From: G020348185 sp964525045
GTDB lineage: Bacteria; Nitrospirota; Nitrospiria; Nitrospirales; UBA8639
NCBI GenBank assembly: GCA_964525045.1
Contig: CAZGFD010000015.1
Span: 1 to 64,000, forward strand
DNA: 64,000 nt
Direction: 5' to 3'
This document shows, one piece after another, positions 53,195 through 62,129 of this stretch. The notes below the pieces were generated by a model. The model searched no databases and had not been told where the DNA came from. It worked only from the letters and a program-made list of their open reading frames with translations. Every line of letters starts with the position of its first letter. Position 1 is the first letter of the stretch. The position numbers and the translations under genes were made by a program.

Positions 53195-55413
53195 TTGAAG
53201 GTTCCATCGGTATGAGGACGGGCCCGCTGGCGCCGACGGTAACTGACAACCGCAGGCAGTATCGTGATAACCAGCACGGCCGCCCCTCCCCACAGTGGCC
53301 ACGTAACGGGTTGGTTCCAGCTTTTCCGTTTTTTCGTACGTAAAGACGGGTCGATGCGCTTATATTTCAGGGTGTTGTTCGCCATCAGATTGGGCTTGGA
53401 GTTGAAAAACCAGTCATGGTACAGCGCAAAGCTTTTGGGGTGAATCCCCCACAACCAGGGCGAGTCTTCCCGCAATATGGTCAACATACGATCAACAATA
53501 GCTTGTCGACGCGGAGTGTCATCCATGTTTTTCATTTCTTCATACAGCTGATCGAATTCCGGGTTCGAATAATTGCCGGCATTTTCGCCCTTATAGCGTA
53601 CCTTGCCATTAGGGCCATAGAGTAAAAAGAAAAAGTTTTCCGGATCGGGATAATCTGCGTTCCACCCCCACTGAAACATCTGGACCGTTCCCTTGTGCAT
53701 CTTGTCTTGGAACCGGTTGTAATCGGTGGGTCTCACAATCAGTTCAATTTGTAATTTGGCAAATTGTTTACGCCACCAATTTAATTGGGCTTTATCATCC
53801 GGACCGCTCGCGGTGACATCAAAATATAATTTTAGGGGTTTGCCCGTCTTAACTTGCCGGCCCCTAGGATATCCCGCCTTTGCCAGCAAGGCTTTGGCCT
53901 CTTGTAAGGATCGTCGTACGGCTCGATTATTTTTCCATCGATACACGATGGGGTTGATCCCTCTTTCTCCTTCTCTATAGCCAAAGATACCAGGCGGCAG
54001 CGGCCCTTGGGCGGCAATGCCGCGCCCGTTTAAAAAAATGGAGATATACTCTTCATAGTCAACAGCAATAGCAATAGCTTGCCGGAGATATTTGCCCTTA
54101 TCTCCCGCCGGATGTCCTACAACAGGGTTACGCATATTAAATCCAAAATAAAAGGTCGACGCGTCTATCGCCGTAGAAAGGTGAATCCCCTTACTTTGCA
54201 TTTCGTCTGTCAAAGACAATTCGCTACCACTTCCGATATTGACAGCTTGATCGAAGGTATCAGAGCCAATACCCGACACATCGTAATACCCTTGGAGGAA
54301 CTTATTCCATCGGGGGATGGATTCCTTTTCCAAACTGGTGACCACTTTATCAATGAAGGGCAACGATTGACCGGCATCGGTCAACAGGCCATTTTTCACA
54401 TCGTCTGGCATACCTTCCTTTGGATATGTTTCTCCATGGAAGTTCGGGTTTCTCTCCATAATCATGCGAAGATTGGGGTTATTGACGGTCAGCATATACG
54501 GCCCGGTACCAATGGGGTACCAGTGCAGCGTGAGGTTCTTTTCTTTCATCCCGGGTTGGACATGAAACCGCTCCGCTTCCCACGGCATAGGCCCAAAAAA
54601 CGGCATGGCTAACCAAAACTTGAACTGTGGATACTTCCCTTTGATTCTAATGCGGTACGTATACCGGTCGATCACCTCGGCACCTGGAAAATCATACTCA
54701 CGTAAATCAAGCCAACCAGTAAAACCCTCTTCATGGCTGGCCCTGTCATATGCAACCTTGAGAGTCTTGGAGTACGTAACCAACCCATCAATATATTCAG
54801 TCATGAGACCGAAGATGGGAGAATTATATCTGGGATGCGCCAGGCGTTTGATTTGATAAACGTAATCGTCCGCATAGAGTTCCCGTGTTCCTGAATGCTC
54901 GAAATCCGAAAGCGTCTGGATGCCATCCAGGCCATCCCTCCCGAGCTTGTGGTAACGGTAATCCCCTCCCTCACCTTTTGCCAGTGCCGGATGGGGCTGA
55001 TAGAGAATGCCAGGTTGTATCCGGATTTCGTAAATACTGAAGGCAATGGCTTCAATAGGGGCATGGGCAGGCAAGCGTGTGCCCGATTTATCTATATACA
55101 CAGGCTTGGGCACCTCAGTGGCAGTCAGTGGCACCAACGTATACGGGCGTTTGAAATAATGATATTGGAGTGGCGGCTCATAGATATTTCCAATGATTGA
55201 ATATTCATTTGCACTATATGAACGCACAGGATCGAGATGTTTGGGTCGTGATTCGAAGGAAGAATACAGAATATTCTGTTCGTCCTCGCTAGCTGGATAC
55301 GGATTATTCCATACCCCTTCCCCACAGCCGTTCACCCCCATGATGAAAAATATCCAACTGAGAACTTTTAGGCCAGGAACCAAAATGGGTGAGTTAACGA
55401 TTGTGTTTTTCAA
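53191..55413 (-). CDS. Large substrate-binding lipoprotein with C-terminal membrane helix
   Basis: 740 residues, about 200 more than typical family 5 binding proteins. Lipoprotein signal with VNGC near 27-30. Family 5 motifs: FESRPKHLDPVRSYSANEYS, GTGPYMLTVNN, AIAIAVDYEEYI, QWGWNADYPDPENFFFLLYG. After the binding domain there is a second hydrophobic segment (WPLWGGAAVLVITILPAVV) followed by RRRQRAR, i.e. a C-terminal membrane anchor. Double anchoring is unusual for this family. Forms a set with the B and C permeases just downstream. Confidence 0.92.
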   Translation of the reverse strand: MKNTIVNSPILVPGLKVLSWIFFIMGVNGCGEGVWNNPYPASEDEQNILYSSFESRPKHLDPVRSYSANEYSIIGNIYEPPLQYHYFKRPYTLVPLTATEVPKPVYIDKSGTRLPAHAPIEAIAFSIYEIRIQPGILYQPHPALAKGEGGDYRYHKLGRDGLDGIQTLSDFEHSGTRELYADDYVYQIKRLAHPRYNSPIFGLMTEYIDGLVTYSKTLKVAYDRASHEEGFTGWLDLREYDFPGAEVIDRYTYRIRIKGKYPQFKFWLAMPFFGPMPWEAERFHVQPGMKEKNLTLHWYPIGTGPYMLTVNNPNLRMIMERNPNFHGETYPKEGMPDDVKNGLLTDAGQSLPFIDKVVTSLEKESIPRWNKFLQGYYDVSGIGSDTFDQAVNIGSGSELSLTDEMQSKGIHLSTAIDASTFYFGFNMRNPVVGHPAGDKGKYLRQAIAIAVDYEEYISIFLNGRGIAAQGPLPPGIFGYREGERGINPIVYRWKNNRAVRRSLQEAKALLAKAGYPRGRQVKTGKPLKLYFDVTASGPDDKAQLNWWRKQFAKLQIELIVRPTDYNRFQDKMHKGTVQMFQWGWNADYPDPENFFFLLYGPNGKVRYKGENAGNYSNPEFDQLYEEMKNMDDTPRRQAIVDRMLTILREDSPWLWGIHPKSFALYHDWFFNSKPNLMANNTLKYKRIDPSLRTKKRKSWNQPVTWPLWGGAAVLVITILPAVVSYRRRQRARPHTDGTFK

Positions 55414-55560
55414 ACAGTATCATCCTCCGGCCTACAGGAATCTCATTTTCGTTGGGAATATGGAAAACAATTTCAGGTAAATGGAAAAGCCAGGATTGAG
55501 CCCTTGAGGATTTTTCTAAAGCTTAACTCTAAGGATAATTTTTTTGAAGTGGAGCCTCAG

Positions 55561-56541
55561 TTATCGGCTTCGAAGTTTGGGATTCAAGGCCTCCCGGAGA
55601 CCTTCCCCGACCAGGTTAAAGGCAAGGACAACTACAAAAATTGCAATTCCCGGGATAAAAAATAGCCATGGCGCATCGAAGATGAATCCCTTGCCATCTG
55701 CCAAGATATTCCCCCATGTCGCATAGGGGGGTTGCACCCCGAAACCCAAAAAACTCAGCGCCGATTCGGTTAGAATTGCCGTTGCCACCCCAATCGTGGC
55801 AGATACCAGCACTGGCGCAATGGCATTGGGAACCATATGCCGGAAAATGATCCGGCGTTCCGGCAACCCGAGTGCTTGAGCGGCCGCCACATAATCCTGT
55901 TCCCGCAAAGAAAGAAATTCAGCTCGAACAAATCGAGCGGTACCCATCCAGCTTGTCAGTCCGATGACAATCATGATGTTGTAAATGCTGGGCGGTAATA
56001 ATGCGACGACGGTGAGAATTAGAAAAAATGTCGGAAAGCACAGCATCACATCAGTGAATCGCATAATGAGCGTATCCACCGAGATAAACCCTATTTTTAC
56101 ATTGCCATAAAACCCCGACAGCCCACCAAGGAAAATGCCAATGAACACTGAAATCCCAACTGCAATAAATCCGATAGACAATGAAACAAATGATCCTTGC
56201 AACATTCGAGCGAAAACGTCCCGCCCCAATTCATCGGTCCCAAACACATACACCCCAAAGATCGGCTGATCTTGAGACCTAACGACTTCTTCTGAGGGAA
56301 CGGATAGCGGGGGTAGAAACTTTTCAGGTAGTCGAACCAACTCAGGATCAAACACGACCATCCATTCGGTCAGCACCTTTCCCCCCAAAGCGGCTACCAA
56401 GAGAAACAGCAATACGATGCAACCACCGATGGCCATCCGATCTTTCTTGAAAATCCTGACAAACTCCTCCCAGGGAGTTTCAGGAGGGAGAAGGGGTTCA
56501 TCATCCACCATTGTTTCGGGGTTTAAAATTTTCTCTTTCAT
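55561..56541 (-). CDS. DppC-type ABC permease
   Basis: 326 residues. FGTDELGRDVFARMLQGS, TDVMLCFPTFFLILTV, EAA loop DYVAAAQALGLPERRIIFRH, FLGFGVQPPYATWGNILADG. Complete C subunit. 41 bases after the B subunit gene at 56583-57545 and 147 bases before the start of the second transporter set. Confidence 0.95.
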   Translation of the reverse strand: MKEKILNPETMVDDEPLLPPETPWEEFVRIFKKDRMAIGGCIVLLFLLVAALGGKVLTEWMVVFDPELVRLPEKFLPPLSVPSEEVVRSQDQPIFGVYVFGTDELGRDVFARMLQGSFVSLSIGFIAVGISVFIGIFLGGLSGFYGNVKIGFISVDTLIMRFTDVMLCFPTFFLILTVVALLPPSIYNIMIVIGLTSWMGTARFVRAEFLSLREQDYVAAAQALGLPERRIIFRHMVPNAIAPVLVSATIGVATAILTESALSFLGFGVQPPYATWGNILADGKGFIFDAPWLFFIPGIAIFVVVLAFNLVGEGLREALNPKLRSR

Positions 56542-56582
56542 CCTAGCATTGTCCTTTTCAGATAAATCCTTGGTCTATATAG

Positions 56583-57545
56583 TCAATGCAGACGAATCCT
56601 TGGATCTACCACCGCATAGAGAATATCCGAAACAAGTGTTCCCGCCAGTGTTAACACGGCCGCAATAAAATTGATGGTGAGGATCACTGGAAAATCCCTG
56701 GACAAAATTGCTTCATACCCCAACCGACCCAGGCCAGGCCAGGCAAAAATCTGTTCAAAAATCACCGATCCACCAATAAGTCCGGGAAGAAGAAGTCCGA
56801 ACATTGTTACAAAGGGAAGCAAGGCGTTCCGTAAGGCATGTTGATAAATGACGGTATCCTCTTCCAAACCTTTTGACCGTGCCGTTCGTACATAATCTTG
56901 ACTGATCACTTCCAGCATTTGGGATCGTACATATCGCGACAACACCGCAACGCCCAAAATTGCCGACATCAAAGAAGGAATCACTAGATGCCAAATCCGG
57001 TCCATGGTACGAAAAACAAACTGAGCATTCTCCATCCCAAACGTTTTCATCCCAATGACGGGAACGCCGAAGACTTCCACAACCCAAAGGATCGTCAGAT
57101 AGGATAAGAAGAATCCAGGAATTGAAATGAGTGCATAGGCGAAAAACGTACTTGCCCGGTCATATACCGCTCCACGTCGTACGGCAGCTCGAATTCCGGC
57201 AGGAAACGCAAATGTCCACACAAGCAAAGTGGCACAAACAAAAAGTGGAAGAGAATTGAGAAAACGACGCCAAATTTTTGGAAGCACTGGTTGACTATCT
57301 TTGAAGGATTTCAGTTCACCCGTAAACAAATCCCTCATCCAGTAAACGTACTGAAGATACAGGGGGTCATCAAGATGGAATGCAGCCCGGATTCGGGCGA
57401 TATCCTCCGGTTTCATCCTAGGGTTGGAGGGGTCGACTTCACTTGGTTCTCCCGGAGCCAGGTGAATCACTGAATGAGCCAAAATCGACACGATGACTAA
57501 AAGTACCACCCGTTGAAGAATATTTCGAATAATGAAAGCCCACAT
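56583..57545 (-). CDS. DppB-type ABC permease
   Basis: 320 residues. IIRNILQRVVLLVIVSIL at the start, SVIHLAPGEPSEVDPSNP, EAA loop DYVRTARSKGLEEDTVIYQH, FAWPGLGRLGYEAILSRDFP, and DILYAVVDPRIRLH at the end. Follows the 710-residue binding protein by 135 bases, where a REP-like element lies. Confidence 0.95.
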   Translation of the reverse strand: MWAFIIRNILQRVVLLVIVSILAHSVIHLAPGEPSEVDPSNPRMKPEDIARIRAAFHLDDPLYLQYVYWMRDLFTGELKSFKDSQPVLPKIWRRFLNSLPLFVCATLLVWTFAFPAGIRAAVRRGAVYDRASTFFAYALISIPGFFLSYLTILWVVEVFGVPVIGMKTFGMENAQFVFRTMDRIWHLVIPSLMSAILGVAVLSRYVRSQMLEVISQDYVRTARSKGLEEDTVIYQHALRNALLPFVTMFGLLLPGLIGGSVIFEQIFAWPGLGRLGYEAILSRDFPVILTINFIAAVLTLAGTLVSDILYAVVDPRIRLH

Positions 57546-57680
57546 CAGGTGTACCTACATTGCTTTTAGTTGAAGGGATAAATCAAAAACCATCGCAAGC
57601 CTTCACCCTCACTCATGTCCCCGGTCCGTTCACCCTGAAAGGGGGAGGGGAATGGGGCATTTCATAAGTTTAAAAACAAG

Positions 57681-59813
57681 TTAAAAGTCAGGGGTAAACT
57701 CCAACTTACGCCATTTGTGGAAATAGAAGGTAATATTTCCACTCTTAATGGGATAAATCTTGGAATATGTTTCACTTTCATCTTTCAGACGATCGACCAG
57801 AACAATTTTCTTATCTAAGACCAATGTTCCCAGTGGCGCATAGAGAAATGTGTAGGGTTGATCTTCGTGAATCAGCCGGTGCAACTGATGGGTAAAGCCC
57901 CGCTGACGTGCTCGGTCGTATTCTTGCCGAATTCGAACAATGAGGTCGTCCGCTCGTGGATTCTTGTACCCGACAAAGTTGAGTTGTTGGGGGCCAGCTT
58001 GGCTGGAATGCCAGATTTGATAGAGATCGGGATCAATCCCCATGCTCCAACCTAACACGACCGCATCAAACTCCCCAGTGTAAATAAAATCTTTGAGAAA
58101 GACTGCCCACTCGAAATATTGAGTGTTGCATTTTACGCCAATCTTTTTCCAGGCATTTTGCGCAATGGTCATCACGTTTTTTCGAATTGGATTTCCGCTA
58201 TTCGTGATGAGATTAAATTCGAAAATTTTCCCATTCTTCTCCAGCCAACCTTGATCATTTTTTGTCCATCCGAATTCCTCCAAAATACGCTGGGCTCCTT
58301 CCGGATCATAAGGCAGTGGCGCAACAGCTTGATCATACCATTCGGTATTCTTGGGATAGGGACCGGTAATGCGTTCTCCCTCTCCATATAAAAGGTACTT
58401 CAGAAAATCTTCCACATTTATCGCCATTCCCAGCGCCCGCCTGATTTCCGGTTCGGCAAATAGCGGCTTGCGATTGTTATAGCCAATGTAGGTATACCCA
58501 AAACCCAAACTGGAAAAAGATTGATATTGGGGATTATTCTTGTACCGAGCAACCTGATGCGGTTGTGTCGCGTAATAATCGATCGCGCCAGCTAAAAATT
58601 CCATTTCTTGTGTCAGGAGATCAGGAATGATTCGCATATAATAATCATGATATTCCGAAGGGCCTTCCCAATATTCATCAAACCGGCTCAAATGGATATA
58701 TTCGTCTCCCCGCCATTCGACAAACCGGAACCGGCCGGTACCAATCGGGTGTCGATTATACTGACTTTCTCTCATCCCAAAAGTCTTTCGCGATTCTTCT
58801 GAGAGCTCTCGGGTTGTCATTTCTTGAACCATAGCCTCTTCATTGAGCAGGTGTTCCGGCAGAACGCCCATAGTCCAGGCGTAAATGGCCGGTGAAAAGA
58901 GCCGCTTGTACACGACCCTGATGGTAAAGGGATCAATTACCTTTACATATTTAATCGGTTCAAAATCCGAGGTGCGAGGCGATAAGTTTTTGGGATTCAT
59001 AATGGATTCGTAAGTAAATTTGACATCATGGGCATCAAAGACATGGCCGTCATGAAATCGCACACCTTTTCGAAGGTGAAATAATATTTCAGGATTATGT
59101 TCCCCAACAGGAAGAAGTTGCGAGTATCGCGATTTCAATTGAGCTTGTACTTTCTGGGGCGTATTGGGAGGGAGTTTTATGTTCTGCTCAGCCGAAAAAT
59201 GCTCAAAATACCTTTCCCCAATAAGGGGTTTTAATCGGTCAAACAGGTCTTGATCCACATAATCCAATGAAAATTCAATTCGTTCAGGGACATCAATCGT
59301 CATTGCGACCTCGATTAGCTTCGGCGCGCCCTTTTCTCCTTCAACCTGGACTGATACCGTTTGGACTCTTTGTTCCGGCGGAAGCAGTACCAGGGATTGA
59401 AGGTGAGACTCTACTTCCGGCAGAAACCCTTGAGATAGTGCCTCTTGAAGCCGATTCCTTAATCTGGTACCAGTCACCTCCTGCCCATCAGGAAACCGAT
59501 TCTGAGTATTCACCAGCAAATAGGCTTTTTCGGTAATGGTCCAATCTGTCGCCAACCGTCCCCGAAGATCCAGATTTTCATCCAAATCCAACAACCCTTC
59601 AAATACATGACCAACGATATTCGCACTGGACGAATCGGCATTCAAAATTGGATTTAAGATTTTGGCATCCCCGGAGGAGGCCTCAATATAGGTCACCAAT
59701 CGATCAGGGTTGCCTGTCGCTTGTTTGTCATATGTGGGCACCCAGAGATATGACTGAAGGAGGGAGGCCGTCAGTAGCAGGGGGACAAGGAGCAATAGGC
59801 GCTTAAGTGTCAT
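57681..59813 (-). CDS. Large family 5 substrate-binding protein
   Basis: 710 residues, with an N-terminal signal anchor (LLLLVPLLLTASLLQSYLW) without a lipobox Cys. Binding-protein motifs: ILNADSSSANIVGHVFEGLL, LRKGVRFHDGHVFDAHDVKF, IGTGRFRFVEW, ALGMAINVEDFLKYLL, GWSMGIDPDLYQIWHSSQA. About 130 extra residues sit between the first strand and the main domain. It leads the first minus-strand transporter set. Confidence 0.93.
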   Translation of the reverse strand: MTLKRLLLLVPLLLTASLLQSYLWVPTYDKQATGNPDRLVTYIEASSGDAKILNPILNADSSSANIVGHVFEGLLDLDENLDLRGRLATDWTITEKAYLLVNTQNRFPDGQEVTGTRLRNRLQEALSQGFLPEVESHLQSLVLLPPEQRVQTVSVQVEGEKGAPKLIEVAMTIDVPERIEFSLDYVDQDLFDRLKPLIGERYFEHFSAEQNIKLPPNTPQKVQAQLKSRYSQLLPVGEHNPEILFHLRKGVRFHDGHVFDAHDVKFTYESIMNPKNLSPRTSDFEPIKYVKVIDPFTIRVVYKRLFSPAIYAWTMGVLPEHLLNEEAMVQEMTTRELSEESRKTFGMRESQYNRHPIGTGRFRFVEWRGDEYIHLSRFDEYWEGPSEYHDYYMRIIPDLLTQEMEFLAGAIDYYATQPHQVARYKNNPQYQSFSSLGFGYTYIGYNNRKPLFAEPEIRRALGMAINVEDFLKYLLYGEGERITGPYPKNTEWYDQAVAPLPYDPEGAQRILEEFGWTKNDQGWLEKNGKIFEFNLITNSGNPIRKNVMTIAQNAWKKIGVKCNTQYFEWAVFLKDFIYTGEFDAVVLGWSMGIDPDLYQIWHSSQAGPQQLNFVGYKNPRADDLIVRIRQEYDRARQRGFTHQLHRLIHEDQPYTFLYAPLGTLVLDKKIVLVDRLKDESETYSKIYPIKSGNITFYFHKWRKLEFTPDF

Positions 59814-60127
59814 AGTGAGGAATTCAACTCAATCCAAGCCAGTTTAATTCAAGGCCGGATATTGAATGGTATCAGGAAGTTCGTTACGACGCTACGTGAT
59901 AGGAAGGGATTTCGCCTGACGGTGATAAGGTGGAAGCTGGGGGGAAGCTGGGGGGAAGCTGGGGATCAAATTTTATGAAAAAAGGTTGTAGCCGCAGCAT
60001 CTAATGCTGCATCAGAAAAATGGTGGGGATATGCAGGGCGTCATAAGGTAAACGGCCATGAGCCGAGCACTAACCTGTTCCGATAAAGGCTTCTGCTGCC
60101 CAGAAGAGGCGCCATGAGATGGCGCGC
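59814..60127. other. 314-base intergenic region rich in hairpins and repeats
   Basis: No gene. It contains a short tandem repeat (59933-59964) and two hairpins: GCAGCAT-cta-ATGCTGC (59994-60010) and GGCGCCAT-gag-ATGGCGC (60108-60125). The second directly follows the Rieske stop; neither has a close T-run, so they are weak terminators at best for the minus strand. Confidence 0.55.
59933..59964. repeat. Tandem repeat of GGAAGCTGGG(G), 3 units
   Basis: Three units of 10, 11 and 11 bases. Found upstream of the 710-residue binding-protein gene. Confidence 0.8.
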
Positions 60128-60436
60128 CTACGATAGTTCGATTTTAATCTCAGTACCTTCGACTGAAACAGGATAGCTCTTTACACAGGCGGACGCATTA
60201 TTGATGCAGGCCCCCGTTTTCACATTGTATTCCCAACCATGCCAGGGACAGGCAACGACCTCCCCTTCTAAATCGCCTTCTCCCAGTGGCCCCCCACGAT
60301 GAACACACGTATTGTCAATGGCGTAGTAACTGCCATCAACATTGAAGATGGCGACACTCTGTCCATTCACTTCTGCCACAATCCCACTGCCGGACTCCAC
60401 ATCGTCTGTCTTACCCACGCTGACATATTCTGCCAT
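60128..60436 (-). CDS. Rieske-type [2Fe-2S] ferredoxin
   Basis: 102 residues. Cluster motif CVHRGGPLGEGDL followed by VACPWHGWEYN gives CxH and CxxH ligands. Soluble (no signal), in the style of NirD or biphenyl-dioxygenase ferredoxins. Electron carrier for an unidentified oxygenase or reductase. Its start lies 69 bases after the mrp stop on the same strand. Confidence 0.93.
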   Translation of the reverse strand: MAEYVSVGKTDDVESGSGIVAEVNGQSVAIFNVDGSYYAIDNTCVHRGGPLGEGDLEGEVVACPWHGWEYNVKTGACINNASACVKSYPVSVEGTEIKIELS

Positions 60437-60463
60437 TTTTTCCTCTCAGGGATAAAATTAAAA

Positions 60464-60484
60464 GTTTCGAGTTTCAGGTCTCGG
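60464..60484. repeat. Heptamer tandem repeat (3 units)
   Basis: GTTTCGA, GTTTCAG, GTCTCGG between mrp and the Rieske gene. Reverse-strand form of the family at 6481. Confidence 0.8.
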
Positions 60485-60504
60485 ATTTTAAGGTGTAAAA
60501 TTAA

Positions 60505-61410
60505 TTAATTGGTTTCCATTGGCTCTTTGATCTTTTTGAGCAGTTTATCAATTGAGGGGGCTCCCGTTCCATCATTGGATCCCGATTGAACGGTAGTTTC
60601 GACCAGAGTCGCGGCCATTTCACGAAAGACCTTGGCCTGAGGAGATGAAGGATCCGCAATGACGATGGGAGTCCCCATATCCCCTCCTTGTCGTATGGCG
60701 GTATCAAGGGGTATGCTCCCCAAAAATGGTACGTCGAATTTTTCGGCAGCTCGCTCTCCCCCACCATGTGAAAAAATCTCACTTCGCTCCCCACAGTGCG
60801 AACAAACATGATAGCTCATATTTTCAATCACTCCCAGGATGGGCACATTGACCTTTTTGAACATCATGATGCCTTTCCGAACATCCTGTAGCGCTACTTC
60901 CTGCGGAGTCGTTACCGTGATAGCACCGGTCAGAGGAACCAATTGGGAAAGGGTCAGCTGCACATCTCCGGTCCCGGGCGGTAAATCAATCAATAAAAAA
61001 TCCAACTTTCCCCACAGCACGTCACGGAAAAACTGTTGGATGGCCCCATGGACCATTGGACCACGCCAAACCACCGGAGTTTCTTCGGGAACGAAAAACC
61101 CCATCGACATCACCTTAACTCCATGACCTTCCGCCGGACGAATTTTGTCACTTTCTTTTACTGGTGGTTCGGTCACGCCCATCATTGTGGGGATATTCGG
61201 CCCGTAAATGTCGGCATCCATAAGTCCGACTTCCAACCCTGTTAATTTCAGAGCCACCGCCAGATTGGCGGTCACGGTGGACTTACCTACCCCTCCCTTC
61301 CCACTGCTTATCGCGATGACGTGTTGGACGTCGGGTATAAGATTTTCTTTTTCTTGTGGTTGCGGCTGACCTTGCCCGGAGGCGGAGTTTTCGCCTTCAA
61401 TTTCTCCCAT
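60505..61410 (-). CDS. mrp: Mrp/ApbC P-loop iron-sulfur cluster carrier
   Basis: 301 residues from ATG 61410 with GAGAGG nine bases upstream. The open frame reaches 61491 but its upstream part runs through a heptamer repeat, which is non-coding elsewhere. P-loop ISSGKGGVGKSTVTANLA, GLMDADIYGPNIPTMMGV, LIDLPPGTGDVQLTL, and the Fe-S binding CSHCG near 220. It carries [4Fe-4S] clusters to target proteins in the cytoplasm. Adjacent Rieske ferredoxin is consistent with Fe-S metabolism. Confidence 0.95.
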   Translation of the reverse strand: MGEIEGENSASGQGQPQPQEKENLIPDVQHVIAISSGKGGVGKSTVTANLAVALKLTGLEVGLMDADIYGPNIPTMMGVTEPPVKESDKIRPAEGHGVKVMSMGFFVPEETPVVWRGPMVHGAIQQFFRDVLWGKLDFLLIDLPPGTGDVQLTLSQLVPLTGAITVTTPQEVALQDVRKGIMMFKKVNVPILGVIENMSYHVCSHCGERSEIFSHGGGERAAEKFDVPFLGSIPLDTAIRQGGDMGTPIVIADPSSPQAKVFREMAATLVETTVQSGSNDGTGAPSIDKLLKKIKEPMETN

Positions 61411-61444
61411 TTTGTTAATCCTCTCTACGCACCCCAATGATGCG

Positions 61445-61458
61445 GTTTCGGGTTTCGG
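61445..61458. repeat. Heptamer tandem repeat (2 units)
   Basis: GTTTCGG GTTTCGG just upstream of the mrp start. Confidence 0.7.
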
Positions 61459-61677
61459 ATATTGAGATATAAAAGGTTTTTTTAACGTCAATTCAGGAAT
61501 TCGAAAAAACCTGAGAAGAATCTTTTTTAGATTCTCTCATCAGTATCGTGGAAGTCAAACCCATCTACCTCATTGTTTCACAATAAGGTCATCATGGGTT
61601 TCTTGGCGGATTGCATCCACCCCAAAAATATCTTTTGTGGAATGGACTAGAAGAAGATAGGTTTCAGGGGATTTCCC

Positions 61678-61881
61678 TTATCCAAGTTGCGTAGCAAACT
61701 TCTTTCGAGAACGCCCCAAAAGAGGTTTCTGGTACCCTTGCCGGTTAGCCGAAATCACAGGATCCAAGATCTCCCCGCACATAAGACATCGCCACCCGGA
61801 GAAGTGAATGGCTCCAGTGTCATCAGCAATATCTTCGAACATATCCCTAACCATTGTTCCTTTACAGCGTGGACAATCCAT
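61678..61881 (-). CDS. Small zinc-ribbon protein
   Basis: 67 residues from ATG 61881, chosen because AAGGAG lies six bases upstream. CPRC (3-6) and CLMCG (near 32-36) with the end EILDPVI form a zinc ribbon. The C-terminus is basic (GRSRKKFATQ). Same overall plan as the protein at 24082-24339. Function unknown; may bind nucleic acid. Confidence 0.8.
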   Translation of the reverse strand: MDCPRCKGTMVRDMFEDIADDTGAIHFSGWRCLMCGEILDPVISANRQGYQKPLLGRSRKKFATQLG

Positions 61882-62129
61882 GTATGACTCCTTCTTTATA
61901 ATAGGCTTCAATAATCAATTCAGTTATTTCCTACAGCTTATAGGAGCAAACCTTATGCCATAGGGAATTTATTATAAGTTATTGAAATTTAAGACTAAAT
62001 TTATTAGTAAGTTTTATGGATTGTTTCATTTTTAAACATATTTTATCTATTTTAGTATAATTATATGAAATTAAAGATTTTTTTACGTTACCATTACTAC
62101 ACATCAGTGGTTCTATTTTGAAACATTAT

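Noticed and set aside
60505..61491. Longer N-terminus for Mrp starting at 61491
   Set aside because: The extra 27 codons run through a heptamer repeat that is non-coding elsewhere, and the ATG at 61410 has a good ribosome site.
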